The notes under the pieces were generated by a model that saw only the letters and a list, made by a program, of their open reading frames with translations, ran no database searches and was not told the origin of the DNA. 64,000 nucleotides of DNA. Source: Arbacia lixula. Taxonomy: Eukaryota > Echinodermata > Echinoidea > Arbacioida > Arbaciidae. A program made the position numbers and the translations under genes. Position 1 is the first letter of the stretch, and every line of letters starts with the position of its first letter. The DNA is taken from positions 10,588,081-10,652,080 of the forward strand of contig OZ022591.1 of the NCBI GenBank assembly GCA_963669155.1, read 5' to 3'. This document shows, one piece after another, positions 10,870 through 23,125 of this stretch.

Positions 10870-11215
10870 ATGCATATGGAGGTGGATATTATGAAAATGG
10901 GAGGAAAAGAGATCAGGTGGAAAGAGAGATGGAGGGAGAGAGAGAGTGTGAAGTGGAGAGGAATGGAGAGATAGAAAGAAAGATAAAGAGATGGAAAGAA
11001 TTTGAGGTGGAAAGAATATGAGGTGGAGAGCATAAGAGGTGGAGAGGGGAGAGGAATATTAAGATGGGGAGATATAGAGAAAGAGATGGAGAGGAATAAA
11101 GTGATGGAGAGAGGTTGAAAGAATGAAAAAGGGAGAGAAATGAATAGGAAGAAAGAAGAGAACGGGGTCGAGAGAGGAGACGAATACAGAGATTGGATAG
11201 GGGAACATACAACAA
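10870..11215 (+). repeat. GA-rich (polypurine) degenerate minisatellite
   Basis: Loose repeats of GGTGGAGAG, GATGGAGAGGAATA and AAAGAGATGGAAAGAA fill the tract. The right copy (22880-23125) lacks about 80 bp of these units. The long reverse-strand frames here are serine/leucine/proline translations of the complementary pyrimidine strand. Confidence 0.8.
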
Positions 11216-14214
11216 AAGAGAAACAGGGGCACATTGAACTACCATGAGATGTATTACCATGACAACAAGACCCTATAACGTCCCTTTTGGGGGAACATAA
11301 CTCACATGAATGAATCACTCAAATTGGCTATGACCATGGCATATGGCGGTGGGCTAACCTAATAAAAAACAATAAATTTGATCAGAAAAAGGGGGAAAAA
11401 GCGGTCGGAAGGGCCCTGGCTAGTCATAGCAGACCGGATATTATCAATGGTAGTTGTATGCGGCAGAGCACTTTCCTTGGAAATCTTCAGTTACAGGGCA
11501 GAGGAAGAGAAAAAATGTCATTTTATCTCCTTTATCCCATCATTTTCATGCCCCTCCCTTAGTTACGCATTTTCTCTTGTGGTTTGTTTTGGAGGGACAG
11601 CAGCATGTCAGGCCGGGACCGTGTTTGCCCAGCATCAGGAAGATGATTATTTGCGAGGGAGCCCAGTCGACGTCTTTAAACCTCTCGCTACCAACGGTAC
11701 CTGAAATGTGTAATGATAAGTCAGCAGGCTTTTCCTGGCTTGGTACAGAGGGGGTTAAACATCCGTCAGTCTTATGAAGGAAGCGGAGGGATGACAAAGA
11801 GGAGGGCCAGAAGGACGAACAATTAGAGGTGATGACAGAGAGGAAACAACCATGAACATGAGAGAAAACAAGAAATTCAAGTACATTCAAAGGATTTCCC
11901 TATGATTAAGACAGCAAACCTTGAGTTTTTTCTTAATTTTTGCATTTAATTTGTCTACCGGTACTCTGGGCAGAATAGCCTAATGATATAATGATGTAAC
12001 AAGCTTGTCATACCGGAAGATCAATCATTCAATAACGACTCTAAATTAATACCATTCACCCTGACTTGAAAATCAACATTTTTTTTGTCATTACAAAGCT
12101 TCAAGCATTTTATTTTGATATAATTTATGACATGACATTAATGATTATGGCTTTTACCCATCAAGACGCATATCATCATGACATGAGCACTGAAAAAGAT
12201 ATGAAGTTTCGCACAAAACTAATACATTTTTGTTCATATCCCTACTGTGGTCATTTTAAGATGGACAAAATTTGTTTTTATCTTTAACAATATGAATGAC
12301 TCTAGAGAGTCATGACTATACACAGTGTGCATTGTGTTGCCTAGCAACTCATATCAAAACACTGTTTACACCTTGCTCATACTTTCTTTATAAGTACCAT
12401 CATATGCAGTATTGCAAAAACATTTTATTTACAAAGAAATTGAGAAGAGTTATGAAAATAAGATTAGAAATATGATAAAGAGACAAAAGTAGGCAGATGA
12501 ACAATTCATTTCATCATGACCTATATCCCACTTTAAACATAATATTCCCCTTGAAACAAACTCCTGGTGACCGACATCAACGTCTACATGTGGGACTATA
12601 GTGAAGGTCTAGCATTCAGGAAGTGGGGGTTCACACTCATCAGGGCCTGTGTTCGCAGGCCCAACTCGCAGGGGATAAAGACAGTGTTTTATCTCTGTAA
12701 TCTAAACACATCTTCAAGGTGAGCAGAGAGAGAGAGAGGTAATGACGAGGAGGATCACGAGAGAGATCGAAAAGCATGATTTTTCCAGACTCACGCTTGT
12801 CTCACAACATCCTGTCATCAGACAAAAATACCTCTACACTGGTTGTCAAGGAAGGTGCATCTAGTTGCTTCCTGTTTAAAAGACTTCTGAAGTTTTGGTT
12901 AAAATATGATGTAAACAGGACTACAAGAGTAAAAACTAAAGCCCATTTTCTACTGCTTAAACACTAAACCCCACCCTTAAACAAAGGAGTATGTATGCTG
13001 GTCTGATATTTGTCCACACTGTAAATACATAATATTTGGACACAGTAAAAGCAACACGACTTAATATATGGGTGTATCCTAAGGTTTATAACCATTTGGT
13101 CTACTCCCAGCTGGTCTATCCACCATTTCATCTACAAGGAACCAATTTAAAATACCGTTTCAGATTAAACTATCGAGTGAACTTAACAAAAACTCTCATT
13201 GATACCATAACCTCAATCATTAACTCTAATCCAGACTCCCCTTCCCTTATCCTAACCCATACATATCAGCTTGTGCTTGTAGACGAAATAGGGCTTAGAC
13301 CACATGGGAGTCAACCAAATGGCATAGCACATATCCTAAAATATGCAAGATACCAAGAGAGTTTTATAAGAACGTAATAAGAATATTTAAGAGTCAGCTG
13401 GCAGCTGAGCATTCCAAAAATAACTCTATAAACAGAAGTCAACAACTTTACACTCCTTTGCAGGCCTATATGCAGCTGTGTGTAACCAAATTTTAGAGCA
13501 ACATCAAAATCTCCAGACCCGTGGGAAATAGCTAAGTATATGTAATGCAGACCTACCAACTTCCTACCCTAAATGTCGGTATTTTACTGTAAAAAAAAAA
13601 TCTGATGCAATATAACCAGTATTACCATTGAATGAAATATAACTACATATGAAGTTGGTTGGTAGAAGTCAGCATTTTTAATCAAGCTTTCAGTATTCAG
13701 ATTAATATACAGGACAAAATACTGTTTCCGTTTTTTTCTCCATTTTCTTCACAAAAAAAAACAGAAACAACTTGGAGCACTGATCACGTATCAGCTGTCA
13801 CCTCATATGAAAGTCAATTGTACGTTACTCAGGGAAACATTCCCTCGGCCAAAGCCGAGACATTCTGGTAGTACAGCATACCAAAGTGCTGCAACCAATA
13901 TGAATCATGTACTCTGATGAGATGCGAAGGAGCTTTCGCTAAATTTCCTCCTCGTCTATAAGTTTGGCTTGCTTGCGGGGCTTAACCCTTCTCCTAAAAT
14001 TTCAAGTTTAGGTTCAGTTGAACTTGTGTCTCGTCCTTCATCGCCTGATTGGGGATAAAATTGATGAGATGAGGGGAGAAAGTCTGGCAACATTGAGTCA
14101 ATGACCAGACTGCACAGATGCTGCCAGACTTGTCGTCATTCAATCTTCATCCCTACTACATTTTTTAGTGTTGTCTTTCTGTCTCCTGCCCCCACCCACT
14201 CACTGGTCTGTTCC

Positions 14215-14460
14215 TGTCTCTCTGTCTGTCTCTCTCTCTTCCCCGTCTCTCTTTCTCTATCTCTCTCCCTCTTTTTCTCTCTCTCTCTCTCTCTGTCTCT
14301 CTTTCTCTCTTTCTCTCCCTCTTTCTCTCTTCCTAATCGACTCTATCTCGCCCTCTGTCACTCTCTCACTCCCTCTCTCTCTCTCTCTCTCTATCTCTAT
14401 CTCTCTCTCTCTTTCTCTCTCGCTCTCTCTTTCTCTTTCTTATCCACTCTCTCCTGTTTT
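14215..14460 (+). repeat. TC microsatellite tract
   Basis: Interrupted (TC)n with TTTCTC and CTATCTC variants. It corresponds to 26160-26462 in the other copy, where run lengths differ. Confidence 0.9.
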
Positions 14461-14487
14461 CCCTCATTTCTCGCTTGTGTTGTTTGC

Positions 14488-14679
14488 TAGCTTTGCTTCC
14501 AGGCTGTTGGGCATTTCCAAACCAAACTATTCAACAGAGAAGTCTGGTTGCAGTAGACAAGTCATTCTTGATTTCTTTTCCAACAGAGGAGAATGATATA
14601 GTCACTAGTCTGATGAGTCCTAGATTCTATTGTTCAGTTTGGATTAAAAATGATATACAACAGCCTGAAAGTCAGGCTA
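14488..14679 (+). mobile_element. 192 bp MITE of the TAGCCTGGCTTCCAGG family
   Basis: The left end is TAGCTTTGCTTCCAGGCTG followed by TTGGGCATTTCC. The right end, in reverse complement, is TAGCCTGACTTTCAGGCTG. The inverted repeats extend about 45 bases into AACCAAACT and CAACAGAG. The allelic copy is at 26507-26698. The element is flanked on both sides by TC microsatellites. Confidence 0.75.
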
Positions 14680-14689
14680 GCTCATCGAC

Positions 14690-14694
14690 TTTCT

Positions 14695-14767
<73 letters not shown>

Positions 14768-14875
14768 CTCCCTCTCTCTCTCTCTCCCTCCCCTTCCCCC
14801 TCTCTCTCTCTATATTCCACTCCTTCTCTCCCACCCTCTTTTCCACCACCCTCTACTCAATCTCTCCTCCTCAAT
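14690..14875 (+). repeat. TC microsatellite and pyrimidine-rich tract
   Basis: A (TC)n run of about 30 units is followed by mixed C/T sequence. At the matching place the right copy contains a shorter TC run plus an inserted 389 bp element (26751-27139). Confidence 0.85.
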
Positions 14876-16072
14876 AAAGTGATTCCGACCTGATAAACCA
14901 TTTCATAATTCCATTTTTGACAGACGGCTTTAAATAATCCATCATCGGAGCTTCGCTAGCTGTTTTGATGTACCCTTCCATCTGCTTCACCCAATACAAA
15001 TACGATCCCTTTTTTTTCCTGGCTGAAAAACCCACACTGAAATTTTGTCACAGTTTTCTTTTTCTCCTCCCTACGAAAATGTTTAAGGGGCTCTTTTGAA
15101 ATATGAGTAGCTCGAACAAACAAATTTTGAAAAATGTGGGGTTAAAGGCTCACACTGTGATGGTCTCAAATTTTCATCCCCTCTCAAGTTTCTGTGATGA
15201 TATATGTCTGTATATGTTATGTATTGGGGGGCTACACAGGCATGATTGGAGTGAGGAAAGAACAAGGTGGTTACAGATGATGTAAAGAGAAAGGGTTTTA
15301 TTGCGCACTACATTGAGCACCAGCCAAGGAAGTAGTAGAGTGATTTTAGAAAATACACATTCATATTTCACAATCATTTTCTTCATATAGACCTCACAAA
15401 CTCCATACTTGTTGATTAACCTCTGGTATAAGCCGAGCTGCCAAACTGGTTTTCTCAAGTGGTTCCTGCCAGGTACCAATTGAGGGGTGCAAATGTGGGG
15501 AAAGAAGCCAACATGTTACATGGACCACAGAGCTTGTGTATTAGGCACAATAGCTCTCACGACCACAACTCTTTGGTTCCTTGACACCGTGCACAATTGT
15601 TCCCTTTCTCAAGTGTTTTTTAATGTGTGAATACTAGCATTCTTTCATGTGTTTGAATGTATGCAGTGTGTGTTTGAGATCTATCCATACTAAAGACTAT
15701 GACAAATACTCAGAATTTCCATAGCAACCACCATGAAAATGGCACAATAACGTGGGAAAAAATATCATCAATTGGAGTAGAATGCTCAAGGAGATTGATA
15801 AGAGGACAAGTAAAAACAAGAGAAAGAGGGGTAAAGAGAAAGAGATAAAAGTCGAGAATGGCAGCCTCCCAACACAGGCTCAATGATAACATAGTAAAAA
15901 ATATCAATGTCTGGTACATCAGACTATGGCATGACCCTACAAAGCCAGTCCCAATAGAAAGCTGCATACATTTAAACAATACTAGTCTTGACCCGCAGAC
16001 ACACTGAACAAGGATTCAAAATACATGATGAGTAGAAGAAACACAATGCACAAATGCACATGAAGGGTTTGA

Positions 16073-16257
16073 GGCTTTTGGTATTTCTAATCAAGCCTTC
16101 ACAATAACTGGTCTGAATGCTGTAGACTAATCACTCTAAATCTCTGCTCAACTTGGACAACCAGGAACAAATGAGAACTAGTCTATCATAAGAAGACCCA
16201 CATGTTGACTTAGTAAGTTTGGATTTAAAATGCCTAACAGCCCTGAATGCCAGGCTA
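16073..16257 (+). mobile_element. Diverged member of the TAGCCTGGCTTCCAGG family
   Basis: It retains TTTTGGTATTTCTAATC, then CTGGTCTGAATGCTGTAGA, CTAATCACTC, and the right end GCCCTGAATGCCAGGCTA. The other copy (28455-28618) lacks about 37 bp at its left end. Confidence 0.6.
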
Positions 16258-19200
16258 GGTATGATCTGACAGAGATCAGTTTAATGGGACTGAGAATAGG
16301 TGAGATAAAGATATAAAAGTGTGAATAATGTCACTACATTCCAACATGCTCCCCAGATAGCGCAGCTTCTCTTACACGCTGAAAGATGGACTATTTTTTT
16401 GCCTCTACCCAGTCAGAAAAAAAAAGAACAGTCGGAAGAGAGAGACAGGAGGGAAGAGTTTACCGCTGCTACGGTATGTCCTGCTACGTACAGTATGTCC
16501 GGGGAAAGTAGTTCAAGCAGAGCGAAAGTGGTAATTGGACGGTTTCTTTTAAATCAGCCGAAACACAATTCAATTAAAAGGATTCATGTTTCGAACCTGC
16601 TGACAGATTGGCCGCAGTAATCTAATTGATGGGGTGAGGCAAGGATGAATGTAAGAGATGATTTAGGGAAGATCAGTCCAAGAAAGCTATTTCTGACACT
16701 TCAACAAAGCAGGAGCTGACCTACGTAGATGTGAAGAATAGCAATGTAATTCATTAGGTCATTCCAATAACAAACTCATGTCAACTTTAACTGTTATCAA
16801 TCTTCTGCAACAACCTCAGAGTGGATTGCAGTAAATGATATGACCCCGTTTACACAAAATTCAATCAATTGGACACAATGTACAGCAATAACAAGGGAAT
16901 TAAATTTACACCTTTTCTAAATACTCATTCCTGATCGTTCTATTACACTAAATCTCATACTGGATTGTAGTACGTGGAAGAGGTGCCGTATCTACAAATA
17001 CAAAAACAAGTACATTCTCTAAATACAGCAACAAACACCTAAAACTGAATTACATTGAAACAACAGTTCTTGACCATTCTGCACAATGAACCTCAAGATC
17101 AATAGCATGACAAAAATATGTTCCACTCAATTTCAATACATGATGCACTCGGCAAAAAGTTTTAAGAAATCTGACTCCAATGGATTTTATTTTTTCCATG
17201 AAACAAAGCTATCTACATGTCAAAAGGGACAAGTAAAATAAATTGTTTAATGGACTGTCGCGCCATGCAATATTAAACAAAGGCATGTCCTTCGATGAAT
17301 CAGAAAAAATGCGTATGTACATGATGGACGAACAAAAAAATTACAGGGGAAGAGCCTCGATTCATGCCCAAGACGAAATAACCTCAAATCTTTTGGAGCC
17401 ATGCTAAATGAAATCCCATCCTTCAGAATTGTCCACGCCTAATTAAAACTCCGCAGGGCGGGCGACGAAGAGCGGAGCTATCTTTAGCAGGACATGCACC
17501 CGAAATGGAAGGGGGCTTATGGGTAGGAATGTGGCAGAAACGCGGACCCAAGAGTCTAGACGAGAAATGATTCACCCAGATGTTTGTTGAGTGGTTCTAG
17601 GGGCGATCCAGGGGCCGGTTGGTTTCAGGAAACAAGAAATTGGGCTTAATGGACTCAGGACTTCCCTTAATTGACAGATTGGTATCAATTATCTTTCCAA
17701 GAGTTCTGACTCTCTCTCAAGTACATGTCTCTAGCAACTCTAGATTCATTAGGAGTCTTCCCTTTATCTTAGGAATATGCCATGTATGCTTTGCAAAGAA
17801 TGAAAAGATTGCGAAATAGCAGTAATGAGCTGTCCAAAACACTTCATGGAAGATCCAACTGTAATGTAGCAAGCAATATCAACTCATTATTTATTAAATC
17901 ATTTTCAAAATGACAGTTCACGTCTAGTACACACATATTAGGATACCTTACATGTTTCTTTTGTCCATGGTTACTGGTATATGAAGCGTCGAGGCCCCGG
18001 TTTAAAACCGGGTATTGGTTCAAACCTTTCGTCGTGTGATTTTTGCCACCTTCTCTTCTCTGTCTCTCTTCTCCTTCTCTTTCATATTCTCCTTTCCATT
18101 CATTTCTCTCTCTCTTGTTACCTTGAACAACTGAATACTTTAACATCTACTCATGATAATAATGTAATTAGTAAATGGAATAATGAAATCATAAACATTT
18201 CTGCTTTACACCTACAAGGAAACATAAACATTGAACATAAGCATGTCTACAGTAGAGATAAAACATTTGCTAAATGCGGTGATTAGACATTCCCAGCTCA
18301 ACGACTCTCGCCCTGATACAGACTATGATTATTAATCACGAGCCAAAAGCCAAAAAAACGTCAGCAATTACAATGTGTGGGTTACATGAAAAGTCGTCTA
18401 GAGGCGACAAATTAGGGCTAAAAACAGATGGTTCTAATCCCTTCAGGGGTAGCACCGAATGATCAGCGATTGATCGGAAAAAGTGCTTCTAAATGTCACT
18501 TCCTTCTGAATGGTTTTCAGTAAAAAAAAAAAAAAAAAAAAATTAAACATGTATACTTTCAAAGCAGCTCGTTTTCCCCCTCCCGTCTTGCAGATGATGA
18601 GATTGGGAGATTGCTAAACGTACTTGTGTAATTTTACCTCATCTACGAGCCGTGGGCAAAACGATGATGATTATGATGAATGGAAATGTTGTGGTTCAGA
18701 TGAACTATATATGTAAGTGATTTCAGCAGAGCTATGTTTTCAAACATGAATAAGAGAAGAAAAACAAAAATCACTGTGTTAGGTGGATGATTTCTGATCT
18801 TCAGTCTTGGATGACAAGACAATTGTGTCACAAAAAATTAAACAGGCAAAAACTCAATGAATGCATAGACTATCATGTCTCTCTTCGATCATGAAATAGC
18901 TAGCTATTTCGCCACAACGGCCTAATGAAGATGCCCCTTGTGAGAGAATGTTACAAAGAACAATGAATAACTGGCAACAGGATACAAACAGATAGTATAC
19001 AAATGTGCATCTAATTAGTACTGCACGTTCACACCATTCAAAGAAATACGCTAAGAATAGAGAAAACCTTGCGTGCCTTTTGTCAAACTTATCGGGCATT
19101 GTTACCCACATGTCAATCACAGTCTCAACACTGTTACAAATCACACATGACAATGTTGTGGAGAAGATTAGAGGCAAGTGCGCCAACGCATTCAATGATT

Positions 19201-19440
19201 TATTCTGAAATATTTGTGGAATGTTAAACAAATTAGACATTTCAGTTCTTTTCATGATACAGACACTCTTTTATGGAGGGTTGAAGAATAGGTTTTCAAG
19301 CTCGAACACGCATCAAAGGTGCCAGACGTACATATATAGAAATATCTGTTTGTCAGCCTTGCTCGTGTCACACGCGAGGTACTTTCACACTTCCCCTATC
19401 AGAAGAAATTCTTGGTATTTTCTGAACAGGTACTCTACTA
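16258..19440. other. Unique-looking sequence, no gene recognised
   Basis: The stretch is mostly non-repetitive and closely matches the other duplicate copy (about 28.6-31.7 kb) apart from scattered changes. Frames of 99-133 codons occur, but start codons or termini shift between copies and no motif is recognisable. It could hold regulatory DNA or intron. Confidence 0.4.
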
Positions 19441-19443
19441 ACC

Positions 19444-19824
19444 TTGTTACATTAGGTTTGCTTAGCCCTGGACTATCCTTAGCCCCGTACTATCCTTATA
19501 TCCTTATATTGGTATTTCTTAGCCCAATACTAGTTCTTAACACCGGCTAGCGCAATCCACTATGTTCCCACTCAAACATGTTACCAAGGGGACTTTCTTG
19601 ATAGCTTAGGAATACATCTTGCACATATGCTCTTTACCACTCCGCATCAAGGCCACTCACCCGTTGGGCATCATCTGATTGGTCACAGCATCTCGGGCTT
19701 GCGAGCTTAGCACCGCTTTTCCTTAGCCCCCATACTATTTTTTGTTTCTGATTACACTGGAGCTCTTAGGCCCGGATTTTATGGCTTGTCATGGAAATCA
19801 CAGGGTTAGCCCTGCTTTTTTTCA
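19444..19824. mobile_element. TTAGCCC-rich element truncated by the gap
   Basis: This is the left part of the element seen whole at 31774-32230. It contains several TTAGCCC words and stops in TTTTTTCA at the N run. Confidence 0.5.
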
Positions 19825-20024
19825 NNNNNNNNNNNNNNNNNNNNNNNNNNNNNNNNNNNNNNNNNNNNNNNNNNNNNNNNNNNNNNNNNNNNNNNNNNNN
19901 NNNNNNNNNNNNNNNNNNNNNNNNNNNNNNNNNNNNNNNNNNNNNNNNNNNNNNNNNNNNNNNNNNNNNNNNNNNNNNNNNNNNNNNNNNNNNNNNNNNN
20001 NNNNNNNNNNNNNNNNNNNNNNNN
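19825..20024. other. Assembly gap, exactly 200 N
   Basis: A run of exactly 200 N separates the two copies of the block. A round length suggests a fixed placeholder. Frames drawn across it are artefacts. Confidence 0.99.
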
Positions 20025-20069
20025 CTCCATCTTCCCCCCCCCCAACACACATAAACATACACCTCCCCA

Positions 20070-20110
<41 letters not shown>

Positions 20111-20244
20111 ATCTTTCCTTGTCCAACATCTTACCCTCTTTCATTTCCTTCAACACCCACCCCCCATCCCCTCTCCTTCCTTCCATTTCCCTACTTCCAT
20201 TCTCAACCTCCCCCCCCCCCCCCCCCCCCCCGGCCCCCTCTCTC

Positions 20245-20288
<44 letters not shown>

Positions 20289-20467
20289 AATTTCCCTTTC
20301 CCCCCTCTCTCCTTCCACCTCCCACCCTCTCCCATTCTCCACCTCCTCCTCTCTCTCTCCCATTTTCCACCTCCACCTCCACCCCCCCCCCATCCCTTCC
20401 ATTCTCCAACTCCCCCACCCCACCTCTCTCTCACTCATTCTCCACCTCCCCCACCTCTCTCTCTCCC
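20070..20467 (+). repeat. TC-rich and C-rich tract
   Basis: It is the counterpart of 7570-7978. It includes a C run of about 20 (about 20211-20231) and several (TC)n blocks, with run lengths unlike the left copy. Confidence 0.9.
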
Positions 20468-21096
20468 ATTCAGTGATAGGGCCTCACTCAGTATCCAAGT
20501 CCCATCCCCTTGTTATGATGATGTTGATAATGTGACATACTTTTAGAGATAAACAGCTTGGAGCCAGTTGGAGTTCAACCAAATGTGCTTTTAAGTGCCA
20601 CTCAAAGATGGAAACAAATTGCATCCTCCAGCCATCAAGCATCTTAATGGTAAAGACATACTTATGCAGTTGAACTTTTCTAACCCTTTTCGTACAAAGA
20701 AATGATTACTCTACAAGATGTAAGCATTTACTTACAAAGAAATACATATGACACACAAAGATTTTGGTATGCTGCGATATAATTTGTACTAGCCTTATCT
20801 TTCATGATGCCATTTATTAGCCCGTTCTTTACCGAGCTTGCTTCTTTTTTTTTTTTCTTTCTTTTTTTTTTTTTTTGGGGGGGGGGGGGTGCTGGGCTTT
20901 TCTCCACTCAGATACAAAGCAGCACAAATCCTGCATAATTTGCTGCATGGACAATAGATGACAGGCTATGAATAAGATTAATTATCGGGTGCGATTAAGC
21001 CACACTCCTTTGTTTACTGCAGTTCCATAGCAAATTGTGACACCCTTACTGGTCCACGGTGCACAAAAGCCCGAAAATCTAACCGTGAGAAATGGG

Positions 21097-21164
21097 TTAA
21101 CCCTCTCAGTAGTAGCATTGGTTCATGAATTGAGTTTTTCTGGGCTTGGTACTGAGAGGGTTAA
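21097..21164. mobile_element. 68 bp TTAA-bounded element
   Basis: It begins TTAACCCTCTCAGTAGTAGC and ends CTTGGTACTGAGAGGGTTAA. It is the counterpart of 8586-8649, with a better-matched inverted end (CCCTCTCAGTA against TACTGAGAGGG). Confidence 0.55.
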
Positions 21165-22618
21165 CATCATGTGACCACTTAGTACAAGGAGGCCAGGAGG
21201 CTTCAGAGGTAACGGAGAGGAGCTGCAGGAGCCTGGAGCCTGGAGGGAAGAAGCCTTGAGCTCCTGGGAATAATCGGACCTTGCCCTCAAACTGTCTGGC
21301 TGTCACATGACCTTGAGGGAACGGTTTGACCTTAAACTTGAACCCCTGTGGTGCAGGGAAGGGGGAGGTGTAGGGAAGGGGGGAGGGGCAGGAGGGGTGC
21401 CCACATCAGTGGTTGGGATCTGTTTGGCTATACCCAGCCGCGGATGCAGGATTTACATATAGAGAGCACGCCAAAGCCAAATGTGAAAATAGAGAAATGT
21501 GGTCTACATAAGCAGGTGGTACAGGTAGAGGCTGCTTAGGATTCAATGGGAAATTATGTTTCTAGGAAAAACAAAACATCATCTTTATCAGGTGGTCTGA
21601 AGCAAGTTTCATTGCAGAATGAATAGTGTGTGTGATAGAGAGGAGGGAGGGGGGTTATGGATTGGAGGTGAGGGCCAAAGAGGTATGGCAAATCATGGGG
21701 GTGGAGCTAAAGAAGGGGGTAAGGACAGGTTAAATAGACTTAAATGGTGCTTAGAATCCGTATAAATTTTTACATGTTGTATTGTAGCATTATCATGGTT
21801 TTATGGTCCAGTGCTAAAGACTGCTCCTAATAAATCACACATGGGGAAAGCTTGAGTAATGACTGCCATCAAGGGGATTATCTACATAACTCCCTATTTG
21901 TCTATGCCCCCTGGAGGGATAATCCTCTATAGATTAAAGAAGGAAGATTAACAACTATCAAATCCCTTTTATGAAGTCAAACCTGGAGGTTATGGAAAAG
22001 TTGAAGCTCACAAAGAGAATCATGTTGAGATTGTGGATGCCAGTTTCTAATACATACTAATTTATAATGACCTAGATGATAAAACAATGAGTACGACATA
22101 TGGGAAGTATCCTATATCTGTCTCTTTCATGAAAATATGAAATCATATAAATATATATGTTTACATTGGCAAAATATATAGAATTGTCTCTCCATTTAGA
22201 TCAGAATTCTCTCTTTGCCAAGAGTAAAAACAGTTCCTCTTTATGGTTAGTCTTTATTACTTGTACAAAATATACAGTGATATAGAGTTCAGTGTGTTCA
22301 GTTTAGTCAATAATCGATATCACATTTTCATCTCAGTACTTGAGACTAAATTTTGTAATCATACTCAAAATTAAACCTGATCCTGTGATATGCACGTGCT
22401 TGTTTATCAATTTATTATATTTTATCATTGTTTATACAATGATTGATTCCTCAAAATTACACTGAGCTTATCTATCTCCAAACAAACAAGATTGACATCA
22501 GGTAGAACTACTGTTACAACTTGGCAGTTCATGAAATCATTTTCCTGGTGTACTCATGTCAGGTACTCACATATTGAAAAGATTAAGGCTCTTTCTAATA
22601 CACTCTCTTTCTCCACAG

Positions 22619-22726
22619 GAAAACAACAAAGTGGTGGTGAAGCAGTTACATCCTAGAGGATATCCTAACTACTCCAACAGGAGAATTCTTCTTATAAACT
22701 TCCTCACAAATTCCTTCCTAAATTAG
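22619..22726 (+). CDS. Counterpart of the doubtful exon at 10615-10722
   Basis: The splice-acceptor motif CTTTCTCCACAG and a 35-codon open frame ending in TAG are preserved. Four of the five differences from the left copy change the residue (Ser to Asn, Phe to Ser, Met to Arg, Ser to Thr). This is not the pattern of a constrained protein. Confidence 0.1.
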   Translation, partial: ENNKVVVKQLHPRGYPNYSNRRILLINFLTNSFLN

Positions 22727-22879
22727 CCCTCATCTTTTTGTCAACCAAAAAAAAAAAACATTCACCGTGTCACTCCCCATAACCTTTAGAAACAGGAAAC
22801 GGTAAAGCTGCTATTGCATTAGGACTTTGGAGGGATAATATCATCTTCCATTTTTGGCAGATTAATGAGGTTTGATGAT

Positions 22880-23125
22880 GCACATTGAGGTGGATATTAT
22901 GAAAATGGGAGGAAAAGAGATCAGGTGGAAATAGAGATGAAGGGAGAGAGAGAGTGGGAAGTGGAGAGGAATGAAGAGATAGAAAGAAAGATAAAGAGAT
23001 GGAAAGAATATGAGGTGGAGAGGAATAAAGCGATGGAGAGAGGTTGAAAGAGGGAAAAAGAGAGAGAAATGAATAGGAAGAAAGAAGAGAACGAGATGAA
23101 GAGAGGAGAGGAATACAGAGATTGG
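22880..23125 (+). repeat. GA-rich degenerate minisatellite, shorter than in left copy
   Basis: It has the same polypurine words as 10870-11215 but one block of units is missing. Confidence 0.8.

Larger units (their letters stand above)
7515..19824 (+). repeat. Left copy of a 12.2 kb direct duplication
   Basis: From CTCCATCTTC at 7515 to the first N at 19825, the sequence matches 20025-32184 in the same order and orientation. Many 60-120 base stretches are identical (for example around 8045-8155 and 9241-9300), with scattered substitutions of a few percent by eye. Small indels and a 463 bp element unique to this copy (9975-10437) account for the length difference. The copy stops at the assembly gap inside a TTAGCCC-rich element that continues in the other copy. 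It most likely represents one haplotype of a locus assembled twice. Confidence 0.9.

Noticed and set aside
11378..11890. Overlapping frames of 107-114 codons on both strands, also at 23334-23818
   Set aside because: A one-base difference in an A run (GAAGAGAAAAAATG against GAAGAAAAAAATG) shifts the forward frame between copies, and the frames overlap on opposite strands with no recognisable domain.
16321..16620. 99-codon frame preserved in length class in both copies (28682-28978)
   Set aside because: The frame has no sensible ATG start and no recognisable motif. Although a net three-base change keeps the frame, the residues around it change completely.
19742..20476. 244-codon frame spanning the gap
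   Set aside because: It runs through 200 N and then a TC repeat, so it is an artefact.
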